Source of the DNA: JADKCZ01 sp963786945
Lineage (GTDB): Bacteria > Myxococcota > Myxococcia > Myxococcales > Anaeromyxobacteraceae
Direction: 5' to 3'
DNA: 64,000 nt
NCBI GenBank assembly: GCA_963786945.1
Contig: CAWBAO010000003.1
Coordinates: 620,001-684,000 of the forward strand
Shown: piece by piece, positions 17,853 to 28,100 of the stretch
Layout of the letters: each line of letters begins with the position of its first letter
Numbering within the stretch: position 1 is the stretch's first letter
Notes under the pieces: model-generated
Seen by the model: only the letters and a program-made list of their open reading frames with translations
What the model was told of the DNA's origin: nothing
The model's database searches: none
Position numbers and translations under genes: made by a program

Positions 17853-19529
17853 ATGGACCGCCGCCACGATCCCTCCCGCGTCGTCCGCGCGCCGCGCGGG
17901 GCCACCCTCTCCTGCCGCAGCTGGCTCACCGAGGCGGCCTACCGGATGCTGCAGAACAACCTCGACCCCGAGGTGGCCGAGCACCCGCAGTCGCTGGTGG
18001 TCTACGGCGGCATCGGCCGGGCGGCGCGCGACTGGCCGAGCTTCGACGCCATCCTCGCCACCCTGCGGCGGCTCGGCGACGACGAGACCCTGCTCGTCCA
18101 GAGCGGCAAGCCGGTGGGCGTCTTCCGCACCACCGCCGACGCGCCGCGGGTCCTGCTGGCCAACTCCAACCTGGTGCCGCGCTGGGCCACCTGGGAGCAC
18201 TTCGACGCGCTCGACGCCAAGGGGCTGATGATGTACGGGCAGATGACGGCCGGCTCCTGGATCTACATCGGCAGCCAGGGGATCGTGCAGGGGACCTACG
18301 AGACCTTCTTCGCGGTCGCCAACCAGCACTTCGGCGGGCAGCCGGGCGGCCGCTGGATCCTCACCGGGGGCCTGGGCGGCATGGGCGGGGCCCAGCCGCT
18401 GGCCGCCACCATGGCCGGCTTCTCGATGCTGGCGGTCGAGTGCGATCCGACCCGGATCGAGAAGCGGCTCGCCACCCGCTACCTGGACCGGCGCGCCGGC
18501 TCGCTCGACGAGGCGCTGGCGGTCCTGGAGGAGGCGAGGCGGGCCGGGAGGCCGGTCTCGGTCGGCCTGCTCGGCAACGCCGCCGACGTCTTCGCCGAGC
18601 TGGTGGCGCGGCGCCTCACCCCCGACGTGGTCACCGACCAGACCAGCGCCCACGACCCGGTGCGCGGGTACCTGCCGCAGGGCTGGACGCTGGAGCGCTG
18701 GCGCGCCGCGCAGCAGGACGACCCGGCCTCGATCGTCGGCCCGGCGCGGGCCTCCATGGCGGTGCAGGTGCGCGCCATGCTGGAGCTGCAGCGGCGTGGC
18801 GCCGCCACCTTCGACTACGGCAACAACATCCGCCAGCAGGCCCGGGAGGCGGGCGTGGCCGACGCCTTCGGCTTCCCCGGCTTCGTCCCCGCCTACATCC
18901 GGCCGCTCTTCTGCGAGGGGAAGGGCCCGTTCCGCTGGGTGGCCCTCTCCGGCGACCCCGAGGACATCCGGCGCACCGACGAGCGGGTGAAGGAGCTCCT
19001 GCCCGGCGACGCCCACCTGCACCGCTGGCTCGACCTGGCGCGCACCCGCATCGCCTTCCAGGGGCTGCCGGCCCGCATCTGCTGGGTGGGCGTCCAGGAC
19101 CGGGTCCGGCTCGGGCTGGCCTTCAACCAGATGGTGGCCTCCGGCGAGCTCCAGGCGCCCATCGTCATCGGCCGCGACCACCTCGACACCGGCTCGGTGG
19201 CCTCCCCCCACCGCGAGACCGAGGCCATGCTCGACGGCTCCGACGCGGTGAGCGACTGGCCGCTGCTCAACGCCCTGCTCAACACCGCGGGGGGCGCCAC
19301 CTGGGTCTCGCTCCACCACGGCGGCGGCGTCGGCATGGGCTTCTCGCAGCACGCCGGCGTGGTGATCGTGGCCGACGGGACCGAGGCCGCGGCGCGGCGG
19401 CTGGCGCGGGTGCTCTGGAACGACCCGGCCACCGGGGTGATGCGCCACGCCGATGCCGGCTATCCTCTGGCCATGGAGACGGCGCGAAAGGCGGGGCTCG
19501 ACCTGCCCATGCTGGGAGCCGGCCGGTGA
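17853..19529 (+). CDS. hutU: Urocanate hydratase (urocanase)
   Basis: Converts urocanate to imidazolone propionate using tightly bound NAD+ as electrophile. The 558-residue length is normal. Characteristic segments are PEVAEHPQSLVVYGGIGRAAR, VGVFRT, the NAD-binding LTGGLGGMGGAQPLA, FDYGNNIRQQA, FVPAYIRPLFCEGKGPFRW and the C-terminal HHGGGVGMGFSQHAGVVIV. It sits between hutC and hutI and overlaps hutI by four bases, implying translational coupling. Confidence 0.96.
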   Translation: MDRRHDPSRVVRAPRGATLSCRSWLTEAAYRMLQNNLDPEVAEHPQSLVVYGGIGRAARDWPSFDAILATLRRLGDDETLLVQSGKPVGVFRTTADAPRVLLANSNLVPRWATWEHFDALDAKGLMMYGQMTAGSWIYIGSQGIVQGTYETFFAVANQHFGGQPGGRWILTGGLGGMGGAQPLAATMAGFSMLAVECDPTRIEKRLATRYLDRRAGSLDEALAVLEEARRAGRPVSVGLLGNAADVFAELVARRLTPDVVTDQTSAHDPVRGYLPQGWTLERWRAAQQDDPASIVGPARASMAVQVRAMLELQRRGAATFDYGNNIRQQAREAGVADAFGFPGFVPAYIRPLFCEGKGPFRWVALSGDPEDIRRTDERVKELLPGDAHLHRWLDLARTRIAFQGLPARICWVGVQDRVRLGLAFNQMVASGELQAPIVIGRDHLDTGSVASPHRETEAMLDGSDAVSDWPLLNALLNTAGGATWVSLHHGGGVGMGFSQHAGVVIVADGTEAAARRLARVLWNDPATGVMRHADAGYPLAMETARKAGLDLPMLGAGR

Positions 19530-20764
19530 CCGCCACGGCCGCCCCCTGGGACCTGCTGGTGCGAAGGGCCCGGGTGGCGACCATGACGCCCGGCTCGCCG
19601 TACGGCGAGATTCCGGACGGGGCGCTGGGAGTGCGCCAGGGGCTCGTCGCCTGGGTGGGCCCGGACGCGGAGCTGCCGGCCGGCGCCGGGGCGGCGCTGG
19701 AGCTGGACGCCGAGGGGCGCCTGCTCACGCCCGGCCTCGTCGACTGCCACACCCACCTGGTCCACGCCGGCCACCGGGCCGGCGAGTTCGAGCAGCGGCT
19801 GCTGGGCGCCAGCTACGAGGAGATCGCCAGGGCCGGCGGCGGCATCCGCGCCACCGTGGCGGCCACGCGCGCCGCCGACGCGGCCGCGCTGCTCCGCGAG
19901 AGCCGGCCGCGGCTCCAGGCGCTGCTGGCCGACGGCGTCACCACGGTGGAGGTGAAGAGCGGCTACGGGCTCGACCTCGACACCGAGCGGCGGCAGCTGG
20001 GCGTGGCCCGGCGGCTCGGCGAGCTGCTCCCGGTGACGGTCCGCACCACCTTCCTCGGCGCCCACGCCGTGCCCGCCGAGTTCGAGGGGCGCCCCGACGC
20101 CTACCTCGACCTCGTCATCGACGCGGTGCTGCCGGCGGTGGCGGCGGCCGGCCTGGCCGACGCGGTCGACGCCTACTGCGAGCCCATCGCCTTCACCCCG
20201 GCCCAGGTGGAGCGGCTCTTCGCCGCCGCCGCGCGCCTCCGGCTCCCCGTGAAGCTGCACGCCGAGCAGCGCTCCGACTCCGGGGGGGCGGCGCTGGCGG
20301 CCCGCCACCGGGCCCTCTCGGCCAATCACCTCGAGCACCTCTCCGCCGAGGGCGTCCGGGCCCTGGCCGAGGCCGGCACCGTGGCGGTGCTGCTGCCGGG
20401 GGCCTTCCTCCACCTGCGCGAGACCCATGCCCCGCCGGTGGCCGCCCTGCGGGCCGCCGGGGTCCCCATGGCGGTGGCCACCGACTGCAACCCGGGCACC
20501 TCGCCGCTGGCCTCGCTCACCACGGCCATGAACCTGGCCTGCACGCTGTTCCGCCTCACCCCGGCCGAGGCGCTGGCCGGGGCCACCCGCCACGCCGCCC
20601 GCGCCCTGGGACTCTCCGACCGCGGCCGCCTCGCGGTGGGGCTGCGCGCCGACCTCGCCCTCTGGAACGCCGACCACCCGGCCGAGCTGGCCGCGCGCCT
20701 CGGGCCGTCGTCGCTCGCCACCCGCTTCGTCGCCGGGAGACCCGACCATGCTCAAGCCCGCTGA
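19526..20764 (+). CDS. hutI: Imidazolonepropionase
   Basis: Amidohydrolase-fold enzyme that opens imidazolone propionate to N-formimino-glutamate. It shows the metal-binding DCHTHLVHAGHRAGEF, KSGYGLDLDTERRQL, VKLHAEQRSDSGGAALAA, the NHLEHL histidine and the conserved ATDCNPGTSPLASLTTAMNLAC. The length of ~412 residues is as expected. The GTG at 19526 overlaps the hutU stop (GTGA), and the 3' end overlaps hutG by 17 bases. The reading frame is open far upstream through hutU, but only this start gives a family-like N-terminus. Confidence 0.95.
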   Translation: MTATAAPWDLLVRRARVATMTPGSPYGEIPDGALGVRQGLVAWVGPDAELPAGAGAALELDAEGRLLTPGLVDCHTHLVHAGHRAGEFEQRLLGASYEEIARAGGGIRATVAATRAADAAALLRESRPRLQALLADGVTTVEVKSGYGLDLDTERRQLGVARRLGELLPVTVRTTFLGAHAVPAEFEGRPDAYLDLVIDAVLPAVAAAGLADAVDAYCEPIAFTPAQVERLFAAAARLRLPVKLHAEQRSDSGGAALAARHRALSANHLEHLSAEGVRALAEAGTVAVLLPGAFLHLRETHAPPVAALRAAGVPMAVATDCNPGTSPLASLTTAMNLACTLFRLTPAEALAGATRHAARALGLSDRGRLAVGLRADLALWNADHPAELAARLGPSSLATRFVAGRPDHAQAR

Positions 20765-21689
20765 CCTGGCGCTCTGGTCCGGCCGCGCCGACGCCGAGGA
20801 AGGGCCGCGCGCGCAGCGCTGGCACCAGGGGATCCGGCCGCTGCTCGACGCCGCCGCGCCCGGCCTGGCGCTGCTCGGCTTCGCCTGCGACGCGGGGGTG
20901 GCGCGCAACCACGGCCGGCCGGGGGCCGCCGAGGGGCCGGCCGCGCTGCGCCGGGCGCTGGCCAACCTGGCCTGGCGCCGGACCGGGCCGGCCTGGGACG
21001 CCGGCGACGTGGTGGTGGACGGCGACGGGCTGGAGGAGGGGCAGCGCGAGCTGGCCGACACGGTGACCCGGCTGCTGGGCGCCGGCCACCGGCCGGTGGT
21101 GGTGGGGGGCGGCCACGAGGTGGCGCTCGGCAGCTTCCTCGGCCTGGCCGACCACCTGGCGCGCAACGCCGGCGCCCGGGCCCCGGCCATCGGGGTGGTC
21201 AACCTCGACGCCCACCTCGACCTGCGGGCCGGCCGGGCCAGCTCGGGCACGCCCTTCCGCCAGATCGCCGAGGCCTGCGCCGCGCGCCGCTGGCCCTTCC
21301 GCTACCTGTGCCTGGGCGTCGACGAGGGGTCGAACACCGAGGCGCTCTTCGACACCGCCCGCCGGCTGGGGGCGAGCTGGCGGCGCGACCGCGCCACCAC
21401 GCCGGCCCGGCTCGACGAGGCCACCGCCGAGCTGGCCGCCTTCCTCGCCACCGTCGATCGGGTCCACCTCACCGTCGACCTCGACGTGCTGCCGGCGGCG
21501 GTCGCGCCCGGCGTCTCGGCCCCGGCCCCGCGCGGCGTGGCGCTCGAGGTGATCGAGGCGCTGGTCGACACCGTGGTGGCGAGCGGCAAGCTGGCGCTCG
21601 GCGAGGTGGCCGAGCTCAACCCGCGCTTCGACGCCGACGGGCGGACCGCCCGGGTGGCGGCGCGCCTGGTGGAGCAGCTGGGGCGATAG
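20748..21689 (+). CDS. hutG: Formimidoylglutamase (HutG, arginase/agmatinase fold)
   Basis: Hydrolyses N-formimino-L-glutamate to glutamate and formamide, ending the pathway. The 313-residue ureohydrolase has the manganese-site motifs GGGHEVALGSF, NLDAHLDLR and VDLDVLPAAVAPGVSAPAP, plus FACDAGVARNHGRPGAAEGP at the N-terminus. Together with hutI and no HutF, this indicates the direct hydrolysis route rather than the two-step formylglutamate route. It is the last gene of hutH-C-U-I-G; a 126-base gap follows. Confidence 0.93.
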   Translation: MLKPADLALWSGRADAEEGPRAQRWHQGIRPLLDAAAPGLALLGFACDAGVARNHGRPGAAEGPAALRRALANLAWRRTGPAWDAGDVVVDGDGLEEGQRELADTVTRLLGAGHRPVVVGGGHEVALGSFLGLADHLARNAGARAPAIGVVNLDAHLDLRAGRASSGTPFRQIAEACAARRWPFRYLCLGVDEGSNTEALFDTARRLGASWRRDRATTPARLDEATAELAAFLATVDRVHLTVDLDVLPAAVAPGVSAPAPRGVALEVIEALVDTVVASGKLALGEVAELNPRFDADGRTARVAARLVEQLGR

Positions 21690-21815
21690 GGCCCGGCCGG
21701 CGAAGCCCGGGGTGACTCGACCGAAGTGGACGGCGCTCCGCGAAGTGGCGAAGATGCGCGGCCGCATCCGGCGCCGGGGGGTCGCACCCGGCCGTTCACC
21801 GCCCCGGGGAGCTCC

Positions 21816-23348
21816 ATGCGCAGGTCGCACGCCGCCGTCGCCGCCTTCATCGCCTCGTGCCTCGGGGTCGCCCCGGTGGCGAAGGCCGAGGAGCAGGCTC
21901 CGGCGGCCCAACCCTCGTCGGCCGCGCCCGCGACCACGCCCGCCGCCGCCACCCCGGCCCCGGCCACCGGGGCGCTGGACCTCCAGCTCCGCCCGCCGCT
22001 GTTCCACGCCTGGCCCATCCCGGTCGAGAAGAAGGAGCTCCAGGCCAACTGGTGGCTGCCGCCCGTGGAGATCGTCGCCTTCACGGCCGGCCTCCACCTC
22101 TTCAACAAGACCTTCAACCCCGACCCCGTCTACGACGTGACCTGGGACGACATCCAGCGGCACTTCCAGGAGCCGTGGGTCTACGACAAGGACCAGTTCC
22201 TCACCAACCAGTTCGCCCATCCCTACGAGGGGAGCGTCTACTTCAACACCGCCCGCTCCCTGGGCCACGGCTTCTGGGTCTCGTCGGCCGCCGCCTTCGT
22301 CGGCAGCTGGACCTGGGAGATGTTCGCCGAGGCGGAGCAGCCCTCCATCAACGACCAGATCACCACCACGGTGGCCGGTTCCTTCCTCGGCGAGATCCTC
22401 TACCGCATGTCCAACGTGGTCCTCGACGGCGGCGGGGCCAGGCCGAGCGGCTGGCGGGAGTTCGCCGCCCTGGCGATCTCCCCGGCCAACGGCGTCAACC
22501 GGTGGATCTACGGCGACAGGTACCGCCCCACCGGCTTCACCAGCCACCCCTCCTACGGCGCCTTCCGCGTCGGCTACGGCCTCTCGCAGTCGGTGAGCGC
22601 CGCCAACGTCGAGCCCACCGCCTCGGGGAAGGGGATCGGCATCGGCGGGTCGATCACCTACGGCCTCGCCCCCGGCGAGTGGGAGTTCCAGGCCCCCTTC
22701 GACTACTTCGACATCGGCGCCGACCTGGTCCTCAACAAGCAGGCCAACACCCGCAGCGCCAATGGCAACTTCTCCATCCACGGCCTGCTCCTCGGCAGCA
22801 CCTACGGCTCGGGGAGGGCGCGGGGGCTGTGGGGGCTCTTCGGCACCTACGACTACCTGACGCCGCAGGCCTACCGCGCCTCCTCCAGCGCGCTCGGCCT
22901 CGGCACCACCGGCCAGCTGCCGCTGGGGCGCGACGTCGTCCTGACCGGCAGCGGCATCCTCTCGCTCGGCTTCGGCGCCGGCGGCACGCTGACGGAGGAC
23001 CTGGTCAGCGGCAACCGCGACTACCACTTCGGCGCCCAGGCGGTCGCCTACCTGCACGGCAAGCTCATCTTCCGCGACAGCCTGGCCCTCGAGGCCGGCG
23101 CCCGCCAGTACTTCACCTCCGGCAAGGTCTCGCCCGAGCCGGACACCTGGGAGGAGGCCACCTACGCCAGCGCCAACCTCACCTGGCGCATCTACGGCCC
23201 GCACGGCGTCGGGGTGCAGTGGGTCGGCGCCCGCCGCAACGCCTACTACCCGGACGTCCCCGCCATCTCCTCCCGCTCGAACGAGGTCTCGGTCTTCTAC
23301 ACGCTGGTCTCCGACCACGGCCTCGGCGTGGGCCGGGTCATCGAGTAG
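21816..23348 (+). CDS. DUF3943 domain protein, predicted exported/envelope
   Basis: A ~510-residue protein with a signal-like N-terminus (MRRSHAAVAAFIASCLGVAPVAKAEE) and an Ala/Pro linker. The body matches DUF3943 in layout: YEGSVYFNTARSLGHGFW, SSAAAFVGSWTWEMFAEAEQPSINDQITTTVAG, LGEILYRMSNVVLDGG and SPANGVNRWIYGDRYRP. The C-terminal half has alternating beta-like stretches (GLLLGSTYGSGRARGLWGLFGTYDY, HFGAQAVAYLHGKLIFRDSLALEAGARQYF), as in outer-membrane barrels. Function is unknown. Start ATG 21816 places the signal peptide properly; upstream in-frame codons from 21726 are Arg/Gly-rich and unlike a leader. Confidence 0.8.
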   Translation: MRRSHAAVAAFIASCLGVAPVAKAEEQAPAAQPSSAAPATTPAAATPAPATGALDLQLRPPLFHAWPIPVEKKELQANWWLPPVEIVAFTAGLHLFNKTFNPDPVYDVTWDDIQRHFQEPWVYDKDQFLTNQFAHPYEGSVYFNTARSLGHGFWVSSAAAFVGSWTWEMFAEAEQPSINDQITTTVAGSFLGEILYRMSNVVLDGGGARPSGWREFAALAISPANGVNRWIYGDRYRPTGFTSHPSYGAFRVGYGLSQSVSAANVEPTASGKGIGIGGSITYGLAPGEWEFQAPFDYFDIGADLVLNKQANTRSANGNFSIHGLLLGSTYGSGRARGLWGLFGTYDYLTPQAYRASSSALGLGTTGQLPLGRDVVLTGSGILSLGFGAGGTLTEDLVSGNRDYHFGAQAVAYLHGKLIFRDSLALEAGARQYFTSGKVSPEPDTWEEATYASANLTWRIYGPHGVGVQWVGARRNAYYPDVPAISSRSNEVSVFYTLVSDHGLGVGRVIE

Positions 23349-23358
23349 GCTGGGACTG

Positions 23359-23850
23359 GTGGCGCCGCCGGCCGGGCGGGGCGCAGGGGGTCCGTTGAAG
23401 GGACGATGGCTCACCGTGGTCCTGCTGGTCGCCACCCTGGCGGTGCTGGCCGCCTCGGTGCCTGGCGCGTGGAGCGACGTGGTCCGCCGCGGCGGCTTCT
23501 ACATCTTCTCCGACGCCTTCCTGGTGGAGCTGCCGCGTCGCCTCCACGGCCCGGGGCGCCTCCGCTTCCTGATCCAGCCGGTCATGGCCATCCTGGTCGG
23601 CGTCGCCGCAGGGCGGGCCGCCGCCGGCCGGGGCCGGCCTGCGCCCCAGGGTGGGCATCGTGGCCGCCTGCTCAACCTCATGCTGGCCGGCATCCTCGTC
23701 GACGCCATCGCCCAGTGGCTCATCTACGGCATCTCGCACCCCGGCGCGGCGCTGCTCATCGGCCCGGTGCTGATCACCGGCCCCTTCTCGCTCGCCTACG
23801 CGGTGACGCGGTGGAGGCCGCGCTCGAAGCAGGCCCCTAAAAAGGTATAG
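23359..23850 (+). CDS. Small integral membrane protein, hypothetical
   Basis: A ~163-residue protein with about four hydrophobic segments: WLTVVLLVATLAVLAASVPGAW, FLIQPVMAILVGVAAG, LLNLMLAGILVDAIAQWLIYG and GAALLIGPVLITGPFSLAYAV. No family is recognised. The start is either the GTG at 23359 or the TTG at 23395, which would give a tighter N-terminus just before the first membrane segment. It begins ten bases after the DUF3943 gene, so the two are probably cotranscribed. Its end overlaps the proposed -10 of the efflux operon. Confidence 0.6.
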   Translation: MAPPAGRGAGGPLKGRWLTVVLLVATLAVLAASVPGAWSDVVRRGGFYIFSDAFLVELPRRLHGPGRLRFLIQPVMAILVGVAAGRAAAGRGRPAPQGGHRGRLLNLMLAGILVDAIAQWLIYGISHPGAALLIGPVLITGPFSLAYAVTRWRPRSKQAPKKV

Positions 23851-23851
23851 T
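23824..23851 (+). promoter_or_regulatory. Weak candidate promoter for the RND efflux operon
   Basis: A TATAGT hexamer (23846-23851, five of six consensus bases) follows a poor -35-like TCGAAG (23824-23829) at 16 bases. It reads toward the efflux adaptor gene ~90 bases away. A GCCGA-N3-TCGGC inverted repeat lies at 23913-23925 in the leader and could be a repressor site. Both are tentative. Confidence 0.25.
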
Positions 23852-23942
23852 CCGTCCCCCGGGCATTGAGGCACGCTGCCCCTCCATCCATCCGGCATTC
23901 CAAGGCCTTGCCGCCGATCGTCGGCCACTTCACGGAGCCCAC

Positions 23943-25148
23943 ATGAACCGCCCCACCCGCGCCTCCGCGCTCGCGCTCGTCGCCCTCCTCGCCGCCTGCG
24001 GGAAGAAGGAGGCGGCCCCCGCCGCCGCGGCGCCCCAGGAGGTCACCGTGGTGGCCGCGGTGCAGCGCGACGTCCCCATCGTCAGCGAGCTGGTGGCCAC
24101 GCTCCACGGCGACCAGGACATCGAGATGCGGGCCCGCGTCGAGGGCTACCTGCGGAGCATCGACTACCGGGAAGGGACCGAGGTGAAGAAGGGGCAGCTG
24201 CTCTTCACCATCGACGACCAGCCCTACCGTGCGGCCCTGGCCCAGGCCCGGGGGGCCGAGGCCCGGGCCATGGCGGCCTTCGCCAAGGCCGACCTCGACG
24301 TGAAGCGCTTCACGCCGCTGGTCGCGCAGCGCGCCATCAGCCAGGCCGAGCTCGACAACGCGCTGGCGTCCCGCGACGCCGCCAAGGCGGCGCTCGAGGC
24401 GGCCCAGGCCGACACCGAGAAGGCCCGGCTCAACGTCTCCTACGCCAACATCACCTCGCCGGTCGACGGCATGGCCGGCAAGGCCGAGAAGAAGGTGGGC
24501 GACCTGGTGGGCAAGGGGGAGCCGACGCTGCTCACCACCGTGTCGGTGCTCGACCCCATCCGCGCCACCGTCAACCTCCCCGAGGCCCTCTACCTCAAGA
24601 ACGCCCAGGCCCTGGCCGCCGCCGAGGCCAGCTCCCGGCTTGCCCCCAACCCGGAGGGGGCGCAGCTGCAGCTCTCCGACGGCTCCATCTACCCCAACCG
24701 GGGCCGGCTGGTGCTGATGGATCGCGCGGTGGACCCGACCACCGGCACGCTCCGCATCGAGGTCGCCTTCGCCAACCCGACCCGGACGCTGCGCCCCGGC
24801 CTCTACGGCAAGGTGCTCTTCCGGAGCGCGCAGCTCGCCGGCGCCGTGCTGGTGCCGCAGAAGGCCGTCACCGAGCTGCAGGGGACCTACTCGGTGCTGG
24901 TGGTCGGCGCCGACGACACGGTCCAGTCGAGGACGGTCAAGCCGGGCCCGCGCGTCGGCGACCTGTGGGTGATGGAGTCGGGGGTGGCTGCCGGGGAGCG
25001 GGTGGTGGTGGCCGGCTTCCTCGGCCTGAAGGACGGCGTCAAGGTGAAGGCGGTGGAGGCGCCGGCCCCCGCGGCACCGGCCGCCGCCGCGACCAACGCC
25101 CTGGCGCCGCCCGCGCCGGCCCCGACCACGCCGCCCGCCGCCAAGTAG
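23943..25148 (+). CDS. RND efflux periplasmic adaptor (AcrA/MexA family lipoprotein)
   Basis: Membrane-fusion subunit joining the inner-membrane pump to the outer-membrane channel. The 401-residue protein has a lipoprotein signal ending in LLAACGKK (lipobox LAAC), so the mature N-terminal Cys is lipidated. Family segments follow: VEGYLRSIDYREGTEVKKGQLLFTID, an alpha-hairpin of ~80 residues, NITSPVDGMAGKAEKKVGDLV, and PQKAVTELQGTYSVLVV with the C-terminal VVVAGFLGLKDG. An Ala/Pro tail ends the protein. The pump gene starts 15 bases later, making a standard three-gene tripartite operon. Substrates cannot be predicted. Confidence 0.93.
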   Translation: MNRPTRASALALVALLAACGKKEAAPAAAAPQEVTVVAAVQRDVPIVSELVATLHGDQDIEMRARVEGYLRSIDYREGTEVKKGQLLFTIDDQPYRAALAQARGAEARAMAAFAKADLDVKRFTPLVAQRAISQAELDNALASRDAAKAALEAAQADTEKARLNVSYANITSPVDGMAGKAEKKVGDLVGKGEPTLLTTVSVLDPIRATVNLPEALYLKNAQALAAAEASSRLAPNPEGAQLQLSDGSIYPNRGRLVLMDRAVDPTTGTLRIEVAFANPTRTLRPGLYGKVLFRSAQLAGAVLVPQKAVTELQGTYSVLVVGADDTVQSRTVKPGPRVGDLWVMESGVAAGERVVVAGFLGLKDGVKVKAVEAPAPAAPAAAATNALAPPAPAPTTPPAAK

Positions 25149-25163
25149 CCTCGAGGAGCCGAC

Positions 25164-28100
25164 ATGGGCAACTTCTTCATCCGCCGCCCCATCGTGGCGA
25201 TGGTCATCTCCATCGTCATGGTGATCGTGGGCACGGTGGCCCTGACGGGCCTCCCCGTCGCCAAGTTCCCCGAGATCGTGCCCCCCATGGTGCAGGTGAC
25301 CACCACCTACACCGGCGCCTCGGCCCTCGACGTGGAGCAGTCGGTGGCCACGCCGCTGGAGCAGAAGATCAACGGCGTGGAGCGGTCGATCTACATGAAG
25401 TCGACCAACGCCAACGACGGCACGCTCAAGATCGAGGTCAGCTTCGAGCTCGGCACCAACCTCGACATCGCCTCGGTGCTGGTCCAGAACCGCGTGTCGG
25501 AGGGCTCCTCGGTCCTGCCGCAGGAGGTCAAGCAGTACGGGGTGGTGACCAAGAAGTCGCTGGCCTTCCCCATGATGCTGGTGTCGCTCACCTCGCCGTC
25601 GGGGGCCTACGACAACGTCTTCCTCTCCAACTACGCCAACATCAACATCGTCGACCAGCTGGCGCGCCTGCCCGGCGTCGGCCAGACCCTGCTCTTCGGC
25701 GGCTCCGACTACTCGATGCGGATCTGGGTGCGGCCCGACAAGCTGCGCAACCTCGGCCTCACCGTCTCCGACCTCACCACCGCCATCCAGCAGCAGAACG
25801 TGCTGCAGCCGGCCGGCCAGCTGGGCGGCCCCCCGGCCCCCCCGGGCGTGCAGTTCACCTACGCGGTCAAGACCAAGGGGCGGCTGCTCAACGCCGAGGA
25901 GTTCGGCGAGATCATCGTCCGCGCCAACCCCGACGGCTCGATCGTCAGGCTCAGGGACGTGGCCCGCATCGAGCTCGGCTCGCTGCTCTACAACTCGGTG
26001 GGGCGGCTCAACGGCAAGGGGGCGGCGGTCATCGGCATCTACCAGCTCCCCGGCTCCAACGCCCTCGACCTCTCCAAGAAGGTCCGCTCCACCATGGAGG
26101 ACCTGGCCAAGCGCTTCCCGGCCGGCATCAAGCACTCCATCACCCTCGACACCACCGCCGCGGTCACCGCCGGCATCGAGGAGATCATCAGCACCCTCTT
26201 CGAGGCGGTGCTGCTGGTGATCCTGGTGGTCTTCGTCTTCCTGCAGAACTGGCGCGCCACCCTCATCCCGCTGCTCACCGTGCCGGTCTCGCTGATCGGC
26301 ACCTTCATCGTCTTCCCGCTGCTGGGCTTCTCGGTCAACACCCTGTCGCTGCTCGGCCTGGTGCTGGCCATCGGCATCGTGGTGGACGACGCCATCGTGG
26401 TGGTCGAGGCGGTGATGCACCACCTCGAGCAGGGCAAGAGCCCGCGCGAGGCGACCGAGCAGGCCATGAAGGAGGTCTCCGGACCGGTGGTGGCCATCGC
26501 CCTGGTGCTGACCGCGGTGTTCGTGCCGGTGGCCTTCATGCCCGGCCTGACCGGCCGGCTCTACCAGCAGTTCGCCGTCACCATCGCCATCTCGGTCTGC
26601 TTCTCGGCCGTCAACGCCCTCACCCTCTCGCCGGCGCTGGCCTCGCTGCTGCTCAAGGCCCCCACCGGCAAGAAGACGCTGCTGACCCCCTTCTACAACG
26701 CCTTCAACAAGTACTTCGGCAAGCTCACCGACGGCTACGTCGGCTTCACCGGCATCCTGGTCCGCAAGGCCTACCGCAGCATGGTGCTGGTGCTGATCAC
26801 CGCGCTGCTGGCGGTGGTCTTCGCCGCGCGGGTCCCCTCCGGCTTCCTCCCCGACGAGGACGAGGGGTACTTCTTCGCCAACGTCCAGCTCCCCGACGCC
26901 TCCTCGCTGGAGCGGACCGAGGTCACCGTCAAGAAGGTGCAGGAGATCATCCAGGCCCAGGCCGGCGTCGAGTACGTCACCGGCATCTCGGGCTTCTCGA
27001 TGCTCTCCGGCGCCTACGCCTCCAACACCGCCTTCTTCTTCGTGTCGCTCAAGCCCTGGGAGGAGCGCAAGGCCAAGGCGGAGCAGGCGGCCGCCATCAT
27101 CCAGGCCATCAACGGGAAGCTGCGCAAGGAGGTGACCGAGGCCTTCGCCTTCACCTTCGCGCCGCCGCCCATCCCGGGCCTCGGCTCCGGCTCCGGCTTC
27201 ACCTTCATGCTCCAGGACCAGGCCGGCCAGTCCCCCCAGGCGCTGGCCGACGCGCTGCAGAAGTTCATGGCCGGCGCCAGGGCGCGCCCCGAGATCGGCA
27301 CCGTCAACTCCATCTACCGGGCCGCCGTGCCGCAGGTGCTGGCCGACCTCGACCGCGAGAAGGCGGTCAAGCTGGGCGTGCCGGTCACCGCGGTGAACCA
27401 GACGCTGGGCACGCTGCTGGGGGGCTCCTACGTCAACGACTTCAACCGCTTCGGCCGGACCTACAAGGTGATGATGCAGGCGGAGCCGGAGTTCCGCGTC
27501 AAGCCGGAGAGCCTCGGCCAGTTCTTCGTCCGCGGCCACGCCGGTGATCTCATCCCGCTCGACACGCTGGTCTCCACCCGGCCCATCTCCGGGCCCGAGT
27601 TCACCAACCGGTTCAACCTCTACCGCTCGGCCGAGGTGAACGGCGTCCCGGCACCCGGCTACAGCTCCTCGCAGGCCATGGCCGCGCTCGAGGAGGTGGC
27701 GGCGACGCTGCCGCAGGGGTTCGGCCATGCCTGGTCCAACGTCTCCTACCAGGAGAAGGCGGCCGCCGGGTCCAGCGCCGTCGTCTTCGTCTTCGCCATC
27801 GTGCTGGTCTTCCTCATCCTGGCCGCCCAGTACGAGAGCTGGTCGCTGCCGCTCTCGGTGGTGCTGGGCACGCCGTTCGCCGCCCTGGGTGCCTTCTTCG
27901 GCCTGTGGCTGGCGCGCCTCGCCATCGGGCCGGCCTACGTCAACAACGTCTTCGCCCAGATCGGCCTGGTGATGCTGGTCGGCCTGGCCGCCAAGAACGC
28001 CATCCTCATCGTCGAGTTCGCCAAGGAGGCGGTGCACGCCGGCAAGCCGCCCATCGAGGCGGCCCTCTACGCCGCCAAGCTGCGGCTGCGCCCCATCCTC

